The notes: generated from the letters alone by a model not told the origin. A stretch of DNA of 64,000 nucleotides from Paenibacillus_E sp040812395 (GCF_040812395.1 NZ_JBFNXH010000021.1:1-64000); one strand, 5' to 3'; shown: positions 1 to 9,752, counted from the stretch's first letter. Numbers and translations are program-made.

Positions 1-350
1 TTGTTTCCTCCTAATATTTGAAAGTTTTTTGTTATAAAAACTTATAACCAACGGGGCGGCTGCTGCGCTATTTCAGCGCACACTACTGTGTAGCTGTTCG
101 TCTATCACCTCGGCTACAAACTTAGTATACTATCAACCAACGGTTAATTCATTGATAAGTATTTTCCATATGGACCATCTTATCTAGACATCAAAGTGCT
201 TCATCTAAGATGATCCCTTTTCCCGTTTGTTATAAACAAGTTTACTTCGAAAGTATGAATAAACTTAGAAATGAATCTGAGTCCCAGGTAAAAGAATGCT
301 TAAAACCTCCTGAAAGTAACCCTGAATTATCGCATATATAATAGAAGGCA
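1..350 (-). promoter_or_regulatory. 5' leader and ribosome binding site of a gene beyond the left edge
   Basis: No gene of plausible length lies here. Read on the minus strand, an AGGAGG at 7-12 is followed by only six bases before the window ends, so a minus-strand gene must start just past position 1. The stretch contains a GCGC-TATTTCA-GCGC hairpin near 74-88 but no convincing promoter pair. A leader of more than 100 bases next to an SLH gene would suit another surface-protein gene, but that is inference. Confidence 0.55.
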
Positions 351-382
351 AAAAAAAGACCGTTCCCTGAGGAACGATCTTT
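351..382 (-). terminator. Intrinsic terminator of the SLH protein gene
   Basis: On the minus strand, AAGATCGTTCC and GGAACGGTCTT form a stem around a TCAG loop, followed by a run of T. It lies 11 bases beyond the stop codon of the SLH protein gene. Confidence 0.9.
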
Positions 383-392
383 CTCCACTATA

Positions 393-3300
393 TTATTTAG
401 GAATGATAGCTTGTTGTTTCAGTACGCGAACAGCTACGGCTGCAGCTTGCGCACGCGTAAAGGTTTCACGAGCATCAAAACGATACGTTGGTTTCTTCTG
501 TCCTGTAAGAAGAGCATTTTCAATGCCTTCAATTAACTTACCTTTATAAACAGCCTCAATAGCAGGTGCGGCATAAAGCTCCATATGTTCGATATCAGCA
601 TCCGTGAAGACTTTCTTCAGGTTTGCCATCGATTTGTTTTCATCACTGGATACTTTCAAATCGGCTGCACGGGCGATCATAACGGCTGCATCTTGGCGAG
701 TTAACGAGTTATTAGGCAAGAAGAGTCCATTCGCATTACCACGAACAATACCTGCTCTAGCAGCTGCTTCAATATGCTGATAGTCAAAGAGTCTGCCATT
801 GTTACTGCCTGGTAAGCTATAACCCTTTTGAACGTCAACAAAAGTGCCTGTTTGACTTTGAAGTACTGAGCTTTCTTCAATATCTGTATTTCGTAATGGA
901 ATATTGAAGATATCGACAAGCATAGTTACAAATTCACCGCGTGTAATTGCATCATTCGGCATAAACAATCCATCAGTCTTGCCATCTATATACCCTTTGG
1001 AGTATAGAATATCCAAATCATTTCTTGCCCACGGGTGATTCGTCACATCATTATAACTATTATCCATGTACATGACTTGGAAATAACCAAATGAATCTAC
1101 TGGCACCGTGATTGTACCCTTACCTGGATCAACTTTACCGCCAATGTTTTTCCATTTAGGCAGATATAGACCTGAACCGTTCGGATCTTCAAATGGCGTG
1201 TATTGATAGACAGTCAGATATCTCCAAGCGTCGCTAACGATATTGCTATCGTACTTCAAAGTTAATGTACCCGTTTTGGTTGGAACAACAACATCCTTGT
1301 AATCCCTAAGGTTAAATGCAGGTCTTGTTGCGCCTCCACTGATAAGGTTTGGCAAGTAGCCGCTTCCCATGTATGCTTCCTGCAGCGTGGAGTCCGTAAT
1401 GTTGGCATCCGGCTTAATGATACCTGCATCAAACCAGTAACGTTTACTTGCCGGTCTGAAACGTCCTGTCAATTCAGCCAGAGCGATCATTCCATTTTTA
1501 TTCTCAACCGCATCTACGCCCTCAGTCCGATCAACTCGGCCATCTTCGTTGCTCGCGATACCAAATAAGATTTGGCGATCCGCACTTACATATTGAGTCG
1601 CAACGCTACGATCATAACGCATTAACTTCGTATCTTTAGGGAAGGTAAATTGGACATCACCATCAAAAACCTTCATAGTGCTGGTCAGCGGAGCTTTAAT
1701 TTGCGCTCCTACCATGGTGACATTCGTATTAAACAGCACAATACTTCCGCTTAATTTAGATGTACCTCGGATGACTGTGAATTTAATTTCATTGGCTCCG
1801 CTTTTCAGGTTCTTCACTTCATAGAAGAAATGCTTTGTCACTTTGTCATAAATCGCTTCTTCTTTACCGAAAAGAACAGAATCCGCTTGGGCAGCTTCAA
1901 GTTCGATCATAAAGTAGTTTTGGTTAATATTAGCTTGATCAATATTTTTAGAATTCTTAATGATTTGTTTAGATGATGGATGCACGAATGTATAAGGTGC
2001 AGGCTCACGAGTAATCGTTACGATTCTATTAGCTGTTGTACCGGAAGTAGTGTTAGTAGCAACAAGCTCGAATACATATTGACCAAATTCGCTTAGCGCG
2101 AAATAGGTTCCTGTATCAAAAACAGCTTGACCCGCCGGCGTCAATGTAATGCGTTCATTAGCTGATGTTACAGCATACGGTGCTTTCCGTAGGTACAACA
2201 CGGTACCTTTAGTATCACCTGGAACAGCTACTACGGAATTTAGAACTTCCCCGATCAATTTAACTTGAATCGCTTTGGTGACATACGTATCAGGTAATGT
2301 TTTATCTTTGATGAACTCCGGATTTAGCGCATCTGATTCATAAGGTTGTAAGGTCTTAACGGATGGAACGTTGTCCGAGAGGACGAAAATTTCCATCGTA
2401 GTCGTGGATATTAATTGACCTGAAACCTTCAACTCTATTGTCAGTGTAAACTTGCCGTCCTTGCCAAAGATTTGATTGTCTGGTGCTGTTTTGCTTGGAT
2501 CAATAAACTTGTCTAATTGGAAGACGCCGCCATTTGTAGTGGTAGGCACGACGGTAGGCGTACCCAAATCAATACCGTTTAGCTTGTACACAGTACTTGT
2601 ATAATCCGCATTCGTGTTAATGTTGACAACACGACCTGAAATACATGGCGCAACGCCACCTGTTGCACATGTTAACTTAGCAGCCGAATTGACGACCATA
2701 GAGTTATAAAGCTGATTAAGTATGACATACGGTGAGCTTGTGATGACAAGATTATACTGCTTCGCTCCCGAGATATACTCTGTACCGCTAATAAGCGGAG
2801 TAACTTTCATGACAACCGGACCGTCAATAATACCTTGAAGATCCACATCTGCATAGTGCAACGGCGCTGCATGTGTAATTGGTCTGGTAACTGTGAAATT
2901 ACCAACATCCACTTTTACGTCTGTTGCGTTCGCATTCGTATAAACTCTCAATTTAGCTGGGAAATTCGTGATTTGTGTTGAACCACCCTCGCTGATCGTA
3001 GATTCGTACGTTGAAGCACCGCCAGGAGCGGAGCGAATCAAGTTTACTTTGTCTACGTATGGTTGATTCGTATTGACATAAGAGAACACGTATTTGGATG
3101 TAGTCGTTGCTCCATTGACATCCGTGAACACAAAATAAAGTTCTTGTGTCGTTTTATTAATATTTACAGGAAGCTGTCCTTCAAAATGATAATTCACATA
3201 TGGCTCAGCCGTTGTATAGGAGTGAGTCAGCATAGTAGCGGACCCGCCGGCACCAGTCAAAGCAGGTGCTAATGTCGAACCGTCGCTTAGTTTAGGCGTA

Positions 3301-4253
3301 CTCAGTTGGCTGCCACCCGAGATATAGTAACGATAGTTGTTTCCGGATGTCGTGAACATGTCCACGTATACATAATCCGTCACATTGCCATGAACTTTAA
3401 CATCTGTTTTAAAATCGAAATCCGCAACGCCTGTTGTTTGCAATGTAGGATTGTTCACTAGTTTTTGATAGGCTGTGGCAGGATCACCCTTAAGTTTTAG
3501 CTGCGTATTATACGCAAGAGCTTTACCGTTGTCGTACGTAAAAGTGCGCTCTGTTGTATAGAAATTGGATTGATTTCTGGCTGCGAAAGTAACCTTGTTA
3601 TCGCCAGGATTGAACTCCATATCCGTAGATCTGCCGGTATTCGTTACGAAGGTGAACAAGCCGCTAGCAAAGGCTGCGCGCTGATAGACAGTTCCCCCTA
3701 AGTTCGCTTCAATATCAACAGCATTATTCGCACTACCTGTAATATTGATTCCTGTGTACGGTCCATGCGTAGGAAACATGCCGCCATCTACAAATGAATC
3801 ATCATTAAATTTCAATCCAGCAATATTCGATACCGGCGTATAGTAGGCATAGGCAGGATTGGAAATAACACCGCCGCTTGCTCCGAATTTAACCGTAATT
3901 TTGTTCTTACCCTCGGTTAAAGCAACGCCATCGAAATAAATTTCACTGCTATTATTGGGCTTTCGAATTGGTTTATTCGTTGTGTTTAAAGTTGTTTGAC
4001 CTGTATTTTCATTAACAACTTCATAATAAACACTATTGATTTGATCATCTGTAATCCCATTAATTGTAACGTTTACAGTGATTGGACTTTGCGTAAAACG
4101 ATCGATCAGCGAATCATCAACTGTACCCACAGGAGAATACAAGTTAGTAATTGTAATCGTCCCGAGTGCATACGCTGACATCGCTGGCAACGCGCTGATA
4201 AGCAAGGTCACAATTAACATGAGGCTTGCCCATTTTTTATTGAACATTTTCAA
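393..4253 (-). CDS. Large secreted SLH-domain surface protein
   Basis: A 1286-residue exported protein. The N-terminus has a positive patch and a hydrophobic core ending near the AYA-LG site at residue 30, a Sec signal peptide. Residues about 30-1060 are Thr/Val/Asn-rich with the character of stacked beta-sandwich domains; I recognise no catalytic motif. Three SLH domains follow (about 1070-1125, 1136-1200 and 1216-1280) with TRGE-, TRQD- and TRAQ-type signatures, which normally bind pyruvylated secondary wall polymer. The TTG start is chosen because AAGGAGG lies eight bases upstream; the ATG two codons later is too far away. The wall-polymer genes tagO, tagA and csaB lie just upstream. Function beyond surface anchoring is unknown. 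Confidence 0.88.
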   Translation of the reverse strand: MKMFNKKWASLMLIVTLLISALPAMSAYALGTITITNLYSPVGTVDDSLIDRFTQSPITVNVTINGITDDQINSVYYEVVNENTGQTTLNTTNKPIRKPNNSSEIYFDGVALTEGKNKITVKFGASGGVISNPAYAYYTPVSNIAGLKFNDDSFVDGGMFPTHGPYTGINITGSANNAVDIEANLGGTVYQRAAFASGLFTFVTNTGRSTDMEFNPGDNKVTFAARNQSNFYTTERTFTYDNGKALAYNTQLKLKGDPATAYQKLVNNPTLQTTGVADFDFKTDVKVHGNVTDYVYVDMFTTSGNNYRYYISGGSQLSTPKLSDGSTLAPALTGAGGSATMLTHSYTTAEPYVNYHFEGQLPVNINKTTQELYFVFTDVNGATTTSKYVFSYVNTNQPYVDKVNLIRSAPGGASTYESTISEGGSTQITNFPAKLRVYTNANATDVKVDVGNFTVTRPITHAAPLHYADVDLQGIIDGPVVMKVTPLISGTEYISGAKQYNLVITSSPYVILNQLYNSMVVNSAAKLTCATGGVAPCISGRVVNINTNADYTSTVYKLNGIDLGTPTVVPTTTNGGVFQLDKFIDPSKTAPDNQIFGKDGKFTLTIELKVSGQLISTTTMEIFVLSDNVPSVKTLQPYESDALNPEFIKDKTLPDTYVTKAIQVKLIGEVLNSVVAVPGDTKGTVLYLRKAPYAVTSANERITLTPAGQAVFDTGTYFALSEFGQYVFELVATNTTSGTTANRIVTITREPAPYTFVHPSSKQIIKNSKNIDQANINQNYFMIELEAAQADSVLFGKEEAIYDKVTKHFFYEVKNLKSGANEIKFTVIRGTSKLSGSIVLFNTNVTMVGAQIKAPLTSTMKVFDGDVQFTFPKDTKLMRYDRSVATQYVSADRQILFGIASNEDGRVDRTEGVDAVENKNGMIALAELTGRFRPASKRYWFDAGIIKPDANITDSTLQEAYMGSGYLPNLISGGATRPAFNLRDYKDVVVPTKTGTLTLKYDSNIVSDAWRYLTVYQYTPFEDPNGSGLYLPKWKNIGGKVDPGKGTITVPVDSFGYFQVMYMDNSYNDVTNHPWARNDLDILYSKGYIDGKTDGLFMPNDAITRGEFVTMLVDIFNIPLRNTDIEESSVLQSQTGTFVDVQKGYSLPGSNNGRLFDYQHIEAAARAGIVRGNANGLFLPNNSLTRQDAAVMIARAADLKVSSDENKSMANLKKVFTDADIEHMELYAAPAIEAVYKGKLIEGIENALLTGQKKPTYRFDARETFTRAQAAAVAVRVLKQQAIIPK

Positions 4254-4398
4254 AGCTAGTTCCTCCTTATATATACTATGTTAGTTTACTTGTGTGATGT
4301 TCCCGCAACTTCTTCCGTATTCGACAACCCCTCCTATGATTTTCCAACATTCTACATGATTAGACGCGGTCCATGAGCCAAAAGTTGCTGTATCTTAC

Positions 4399-4428
4399 TT
4401 ATCGGTAAAATCGCAGGAAATGTTTAGA
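4399..4428 (-). promoter_or_regulatory. Possible sigma-D (flagellar) promoter for the SLH protein gene
   Basis: On the minus strand TCTAAA at 4423-4428 is followed after 16 bases by ACCGATAA at 4399-4406. The Bacillus sigma-D consensus is TAAA, about 15 bases, GCCGATAA, so only one -10 base differs. It lies about 145 bases upstream of the start codon and downstream of the tagO terminator. Similarity to consensus is the only evidence. Confidence 0.4.
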
Positions 4429-4452
4429 GTAAGAAAAAAAATCACAAAAAGC

Positions 4453-4482
4453 AAAAAAACCCAACCAAGTAGGGTGGGTTTT
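4453..4482 (-). terminator. Intrinsic terminator after tagO
   Basis: On the minus strand AACCCACC and GGTTGGGTT pair around CTACTT and are followed by TTTTTTT, 20 bases past the tagO stop. It separates tagO from the SLH gene. Confidence 0.88.
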
Positions 4483-4502
4483 CATATATTGGATGATTAA
4501 AG

Positions 4503-5612
4503 TTACTTGCCCGCGCGATCGCTTTGCACTTGCTTGCCTACAAGCTTTTGGAGGAAGTTAATAACCGGCTTACGGCTTTTACTGATAATGCCGATCGCTT
4601 CCGCTCCGACTAGCATAACCAAGAATAGAGCAACAATAATCATAATTAATCCCCATGTTGAGTCCTGAGAAATAAATACGGAGCACACCACCGCGCTACC
4701 GCCGAAAATGGAGGCAATTCCGTAAATAATCAACACGCTCGTACGATGACTGAAGCCGAGTTGGAGCAGACAGTGGTGAAGATGGCTTTTGTCCGGAGCA
4801 GAGATCGGAAGCTTATTGACATAACGGCGCATAATCGCAAAAAAGGTATCGGATAAGGGCACACCCAAAATCATAATCGGAATCAATAAAGATACAACGG
4901 CAGCTTGCTTAAAGCCCAGAATAGATAGTGTCGCCAGAGCAAAACCCAGGAACAAAGCGCCTGAGTCACCCATGAAGATTTTGGCCGGATGGAAGTTAAA
5001 AAACATGAAGCCTATAATACTGCCCAATAAGATCACACAGAGCAGGATAACCGTTACATTGTTCATCATAAGAGCTAAAATTAAAATCGTAGTTGTAGCA
5101 ATCCCCGATACTCCTGCTGACAATCCATCAAGGCCGTCAATCAGGTTAATCGCGTTGGACACGCCAACAATCCACAATATTGTGATCGGAATGCTTAACC
5201 AACCAATGCTAAAGTTCGTCGTTCCGAAGGGGATGTTAACCAGGTCGATTTTGAGACCGAAAGCAACGACGATACAAGCAGCAATCAGCTGCCCGAGCAG
5301 CTTCCATTTGGGCGAAAGCTGGAATCGATCATCCAATGCCCCCGTGATGACAATCACGACACCTCCAAGCAGCAAACCAAACGCCGCATCCGAGTTGACC
5401 GCATCGAGTGCTGGAGAGATGATGAAATAAGCGCCGACGAACGCAAGGAATATGGCTAATCCTCCGAGACGCGGCATTATTCGGGTATGTACCTTTCGAT
5501 GGTTTGGGGCATCAACGGCTCCTATCCAGAAGGCAAATTTTTTGACTAGGGGTGTCAGCAGCAGTGCCAATAAGCACGAAGCGATAAACCCAATCGCATA
5601 TAATCCATACAT
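4503..5612 (-). CDS. tagO: Undecaprenyl-phosphate GlcNAc-1-phosphate transferase (TagO/WecA)
   Basis: Polytopic membrane enzyme that transfers GlcNAc-1-phosphate from UDP-GlcNAc to undecaprenyl phosphate, the first step of wall teichoic acid or secondary wall polymer synthesis. About ten to eleven hydrophobic segments are visible. Family motifs include an early DDRF, NLIDGLDGL, FMGDSGALFLG and the SHLHH loop of the MraY/WecA superfamily. I place the start at the ATG of MYGLYAIG; the longer open frame has a poorly hydrophobic N-terminus, and a GTG four codons upstream lies too close to the GAGGAG. The C-terminal tail is basic. It is downstream of tagA and has a TATAAT near 5675, so it may have its own promoter. 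Confidence 0.92.
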   Translation of the reverse strand: MYGLYAIGFIASCLLALLLTPLVKKFAFWIGAVDAPNHRKVHTRIMPRLGGLAIFLAFVGAYFIISPALDAVNSDAAFGLLLGGVVIVITGALDDRFQLSPKWKLLGQLIAACIVVAFGLKIDLVNIPFGTTNFSIGWLSIPITILWIVGVSNAINLIDGLDGLSAGVSGIATTTILILALMMNNVTVILLCVILLGSIIGFMFFNFHPAKIFMGDSGALFLGFALATLSILGFKQAAVVSLLIPIMILGVPLSDTFFAIMRRYVNKLPISAPDKSHLHHCLLQLGFSHRTSVLIIYGIASIFGGSAVVCSVFISQDSTWGLIMIIVALFLVMLVGAEAIGIISKSRKPVINFLQKLVGKQVQSDRAGK

Positions 5613-5744
5613 CTTCTTCTTCACAGCTCCTCTTGTCTTGGGTGGCAGGCATCCGCCGAAATGAATTATACTCCGATTTGTCCACAAATACCACTGCTAA
5701 ATTTGTCTGAAATGGCCATTTTCAGGCGATTTTCATAAATTTTT

Positions 5745-6566
5745 TCATGATTTAGTGACTTTTTCTTTATCCCGCATGACCTTCAATGCGAATTTCGGGA
5801 GTAAAAGCATTCTTTTGTAGCGCCACGGCTCTTGCAGAAGGCGGTAAAACCATTCCAGCCGAAGTTTCTGGAACAGGAGTGGCGCTCTCTTTAGCTTGCC
5901 CGAAAGGACGTCAAAACTTCCTCCGACGCCCATCATAACAGGCACACCGAGTTGTGCCTTATATTTGGCGATCCAAGGTTCCTGATTGGCAGCGGATCGG
6001 CCTACAAAGAGAAGGTCCGGCGCTGCCTCCACAATATCTTGAATAACTTCGGCATCTTGATCAGCACCGAAATACCCATCGCGGACGCCCACAAGCTTGA
6101 TGCCAGGATAAGCTGCTTGCAATCGAGCAGCGGCGGCTTGAATAACTTCATCCGAAGCCCCAAGAAGGTATACTTTCCAACCTAAGGGCTCTCCCACTTT
6201 CATTAACTGGTGCAGCAAATCAAAGCCAGGTACCCGCTCCACGACAGGCTCACCTACATAATTAGCAGCCCAAACAACGCCGGTTCCATCTGGAACGATA
6301 AGCTCAGCCTGCTGCATCAGACGAAGATAAGCCGGATCTTCCTGCGCGGCCATAATCATAATAGGGTTAGCGGTAATGATATGATGCGGCTTTCTTTGCT
6401 GGATGGCACCAGTTAAGTAAGCGACCGTCTGCTGCATGCCCATCTTGGAGAAGGGCACGCCGTAGATGCGGACTTTCGGAATGGCTTTAGCAGAAACTGC
6501 AAAACTCTCTGTAGTTGTTGTTGGGCTCATGGATCTCTCATCCTTTATGACGTTGGAATCAGACAT
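5745..6566 (-). CDS. tagA: N-acetylmannosaminyltransferase, WecG/TagA/CpsF family
   Basis: GT26 family glycosyltransferase, expected to add ManNAc from UDP-ManNAc to the lipid-linked GlcNAc made by TagO. The family core is present: NPIMIM, VPDGTGVV with its acidic residue near 93, and GVGGSFDVLSG followed by KRAP. It overlaps the end of csaB by eight bases, so translation is probably coupled. The first ATG has no clear ribosome binding site; an ATG at codon 13 has AAGG 11 bases upstream and gives a 261-residue product closer to the family length, so the start is uncertain. UDP-ManNAc could be supplied by the wecB product at 42.4 kb. Confidence 0.9.
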   Translation of the reverse strand: MSDSNVIKDERSMSPTTTTESFAVSAKAIPKVRIYGVPFSKMGMQQTVAYLTGAIQQRKPHHIITANPIMIMAAQEDPAYLRLMQQAELIVPDGTGVVWAANYVGEPVVERVPGFDLLHQLMKVGEPLGWKVYLLGASDEVIQAAAARLQAAYPGIKLVGVRDGYFGADQDAEVIQDIVEAAPDLLFVGRSAANQEPWIAKYKAQLGVPVMMGVGGSFDVLSGKLKRAPLLFQKLRLEWFYRLLQEPWRYKRMLLLPKFALKVMRDKEKVTKS

Positions 6567-7716
6567 TTAGTTGATTAATTTTGTTATAAAAAGCGATAAT
6601 TTGCTGCGCAGGGCGCTGCGCCTGCGCTTTGAGCTCTTCAATGGCGGCGCTGCGGGACGCCGCCCACTCCTGATTACCGAGGAGTCGCAGCGCTTCCTCG
6701 GTAAATGCTTCGCTATCAAAGCTTGCCGTCGATGCCGCGGCTTTCATGCCGAGCCTATGGAGGAACTGGTCGATCTTCGGATCGTACGAGATGCCTACCA
6801 TAGGCACGTATTGCGACGCTGCATAAATCAAAGCATGCAGCCTCATGCCAATCAGCAGGTCGCAGCTCGCCACCTGCTCCAGCATATCCTGCGGATGGGC
6901 GATGCCTCGCGCCATCTCCACCCGAGTCGCGTGATCACCGAGTCGGTCGATCACGAACTGCGACGCCACCTCATCCGAAGGGAGGTGGAAGGGCAGGAAC
7001 CGCAGCCGCACATCCGTGCGGGCTGCGAGCAGTAAGGACAAGGACCGCGAGAGAGCTTCCAGCTCTGAGCGGTCCGCGTTCCAGAAGCGGACGGACACGC
7101 CGACCGTCCGCACCGCATCGGGCGCGGCGCCCGATGCTCCGGCTGACCCGGTCGAGGGCCCTGCCGCGCCGCGCGCATCGCGCAGCGGCAAGCCCATGAC
7201 CGGGTCGGGCACAACCTCGATGCGCTCACGCGGGAGGCGCATCTTCGCCAATAAGTCCGCGGACTCCGTATCGCGAACCGACACATACCGGCAGCGTTTA
7301 AACACGCCGCGGATCCACCCATCGAACATCCGCCGGTTCACGGGGCCGATGCCCTGGGAGTACACAAAGGTCGGCTTGCCCAGCCATTGCGCCAGCTTCA
7401 ATACCGCCAAGTAATACGGAATCGTTTTCGAGCTTGTTGCATCCTGCAGCAAACTGCCGCCACCGCTGATCAAACCGTCAGCTTCACGGAGCGCGCGAAG
7501 GAGGCTTCCCGGTTTCATCCGATGATAGGCCTTCACGCCATACATCTCCGATGTTTTCTCCGGATTAGCCGAGAGAACGATAGGTTCGATCCGAAAACCC
7601 TGCGCTTGTCCTTGCTCCTGCAAAGCGAGCAAAATCGATTGCAGCACCGCTTCATCGCCGCTATTATCAAAGCCGTAGTAGCCGGATAGCGCTATTTTGA
7701 CAACCGAGGCACCCAT
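6559..7716 (-). CDS. csaB: CsaB, polysaccharide pyruvyl transferase
   Basis: Adds a pyruvyl ketal to the secondary wall polymer, the modification SLH domains recognise. The N-terminus SGYYGFDNSGDEAVL and the later GMRLHALIYA and GISYDPKI motifs are typical of the family. The ATG of MGASVVK is chosen because AAGGAG lies nine bases upstream. It overlaps the 3' end of the DUF5693 gene by 25 bases. Around residues 175-210 there is a low-complexity Ala/Gly/Ser/Pro insert encoded by very GC-rich DNA, between the two halves of the fold. Two SLH proteins in the window are its likely beneficiaries. Confidence 0.93.
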   Translation of the reverse strand: MGASVVKIALSGYYGFDNSGDEAVLQSILLALQEQGQAQGFRIEPIVLSANPEKTSEMYGVKAYHRMKPGSLLRALREADGLISGGGSLLQDATSSKTIPYYLAVLKLAQWLGKPTFVYSQGIGPVNRRMFDGWIRGVFKRCRYVSVRDTESADLLAKMRLPRERIEVVPDPVMGLPLRDARGAAGPSTGSAGASGAAPDAVRTVGVSVRFWNADRSELEALSRSLSLLLAARTDVRLRFLPFHLPSDEVASQFVIDRLGDHATRVEMARGIAHPQDMLEQVASCDLLIGMRLHALIYAASQYVPMVGISYDPKIDQFLHRLGMKAAASTASFDSEAFTEEALRLLGNQEWAASRSAAIEELKAQAQRPAQQIIAFYNKINQLNV

Positions 7717-9743
7717 CGCTTCCAACTCCTTGTGACAATTTCCCAGGCTGCAATCAAGACAAGGCCAATCAAAGCGCCAAACACGACACCATACGTAATC
7801 CGAATCAGCGAGATGTGCAGAGGCGTATGCAAGTGAGCAAATGTATCTACAATCGAAAGCTGACCGATAACGCCAATGAACATGAGATATACAGCATGTC
7901 TATACCGGACAGCGAGATAAGCGCCCAATAAGAAAACCGGATGAGCAAACAGGAACTCTTTCGTCCGCGGGCGAACGCCCAGCGTATTTTCCAGGAAGGA
8001 ACGGAACAGTTTCTCTACCGCCGACGCTTGTCCTTCATTTCCTGTGCGCGACAAGTAATAATACACCGCTGCAAGTGCAATACCAGCCGTTACAATCCAC
8101 AGTACGCTGATATAGGAAGAGAGCATCCGGCGAACATGCGCCCATTTTTCTGCATATGTGTTATTTTCGCTGAAGAAGACCAGGTACAGCCCTGCTATCG
8201 CGATTGGCAGTAAATGCAGCGCACTTACGCCGCGGAATTGTTGAATGACAAGTAAATACGTAATGTGATTCAGCAGCACTACCTCAAATACAACGCCAAT
8301 CAGCGAGATCAGAGAGGTTCTGAGAAGGAGCCATAGTCCGTAGCCGACTCTGGACTTCCATTTCGCTGCTGCTCCTGATCGTATCGATCGGATAGCCAGC
8401 ATCATCGCAACGCTTGGCGCGCAAACAGCTGTTCCCAGCGCTAACCCTTGCGCATACAAATTTGCTGACAATGTGTGTAAGGCAATAGCGCCTAGTAAAC
8501 CGAAGACGAATAGGAAAAGAGCCGCCTCTGGAACAAAGAACGTCACAGCGAGAACAATTAAGCTGACTCCGCCCACGAGCATGAAGACGCGAGCCACTTT
8601 CTGCCACGCAGATGTTTCTACTGTAAATGCTTGTGCTTGCCCCAGTGTAAAGCCAACTTTTTCAATTCGCGGGATCGCCCCGTCTTTACCTTGCAAGCTC
8701 TCATAAAAAGCGGATAACGGATCTACAAGCTTACCTTTATCCAAGCTCTTTACCGGTTTGGCATTCAGAAAAACCATCCGAATATCCCGGTCCTTCACAG
8801 CAAGAACGAATCGATCAGCCACACCTTGGATACGATCTTCAAGCTCAGCTTTCTTTAACGGCTCCGTCAGCTTTTCGCCATCCTTTTCCGTAAAAGAATG
8901 TAGACGAACGACATCATAATTGGTCTCTTTAGCTAACGTACTAAACCCTTTTTGAGGCTCTTTCAGCATTTCAATCGCTGCTAGACCAATACCGTTCTTA
9001 TGTAAAAGTTCGGCCATTTTGTTCAGATTAACTTCGGTATTCTCTTCCGTATAACCCGGCACTTCATTGCCGTCGACAATTATCCGTTTCACTCCGATAT
9101 CGTGCAGTTGCTTCAATAAGCGATCCATCTCGTTCGTGACGAAGGCTCTGCGATTCGAGAGGCGCACTACGATTTGAAACCCCTGCTCCTTCAGCATTTG
9201 AAGGGTCATCGGATCCGGATCCATTGCCTTAATGGATGCATCATCCATGCTCATTTGAACAATAAGCCCATTTTTGTTTTTGAAGCTCCACGGTTTCGTG
9301 GCTACTTTCAAATCACCGAATGTTTTTTGGATCAAAGGCTCCAGCTTCTGCTGGGTTGCACTATCCGCGAATAGGATGTACGTGAAATTCTCATTCGGTT
9401 CACCAAAGGTTTGCGTCATCGCCATCGCGTCGCGCGAATTGAACATTTCGATTCGGCGGCTCTCTCTGAGTTCAGAAAGTGTGCTCTCGTAAACAGCCAT
9501 AGAGCCAATGCCTGCTGCCTTCATTTTCTTAAGCTGGTCGGCTGCAAAGCTCTGCGGATTTGTCTGAATATCCGCAATATCGAGCAAATCGCGATAATCA
9601 AATACAAATTCCACTTGATTGGCGGACGTCTCTGTCTGATGACGGGCGAAGGCTAGCGGCAGTGAGCCTAGCATGCCAATAATAACGAGCCACCATAATA
9701 CATTCTTCAGGGGATTATTCCAAGTTTTGTACCACTGAACCAA
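7692..9743 (-). CDS. DUF5693 family membrane protein of the csaB locus
   Basis: A protein of 683 residues. One transmembrane helix near residues 15-35 is followed by a soluble, probably extracytoplasmic domain (about 36-380) and by 8-9 hydrophobic helices filling the rest. It matches my knowledge of the DUF5693 family, which commonly sits directly before csaB in Bacillota; its biochemical role is unknown. The start is TTG at 9743, because AAGGAG lies eight bases upstream; the in-frame GTG three codons earlier overlaps that ribosome binding site. The 3' end overlaps csaB, pointing to co-expression. Transport or acetylation of the wall polymer is possible but unsupported. Confidence 0.8.
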   Translation of the reverse strand: MVQWYKTWNNPLKNVLWWLVIIGMLGSLPLAFARHQTETSANQVEFVFDYRDLLDIADIQTNPQSFAADQLKKMKAAGIGSMAVYESTLSELRESRRIEMFNSRDAMAMTQTFGEPNENFTYILFADSATQQKLEPLIQKTFGDLKVATKPWSFKNKNGLIVQMSMDDASIKAMDPDPMTLQMLKEQGFQIVVRLSNRRAFVTNEMDRLLKQLHDIGVKRIIVDGNEVPGYTEENTEVNLNKMAELLHKNGIGLAAIEMLKEPQKGFSTLAKETNYDVVRLHSFTEKDGEKLTEPLKKAELEDRIQGVADRFVLAVKDRDIRMVFLNAKPVKSLDKGKLVDPLSAFYESLQGKDGAIPRIEKVGFTLGQAQAFTVETSAWQKVARVFMLVGGVSLIVLAVTFFVPEAALFLFVFGLLGAIALHTLSANLYAQGLALGTAVCAPSVAMMLAIRSIRSGAAAKWKSRVGYGLWLLLRTSLISLIGVVFEVVLLNHITYLLVIQQFRGVSALHLLPIAIAGLYLVFFSENNTYAEKWAHVRRMLSSYISVLWIVTAGIALAAVYYYLSRTGNEGQASAVEKLFRSFLENTLGVRPRTKEFLFAHPVFLLGAYLAVRYRHAVYLMFIGVIGQLSIVDTFAHLHTPLHISLIRITYGVVFGALIGLVLIAAWEIVTRSWKRWVPRLSK

Positions 9744-9752
9744 GTTGTTCAC

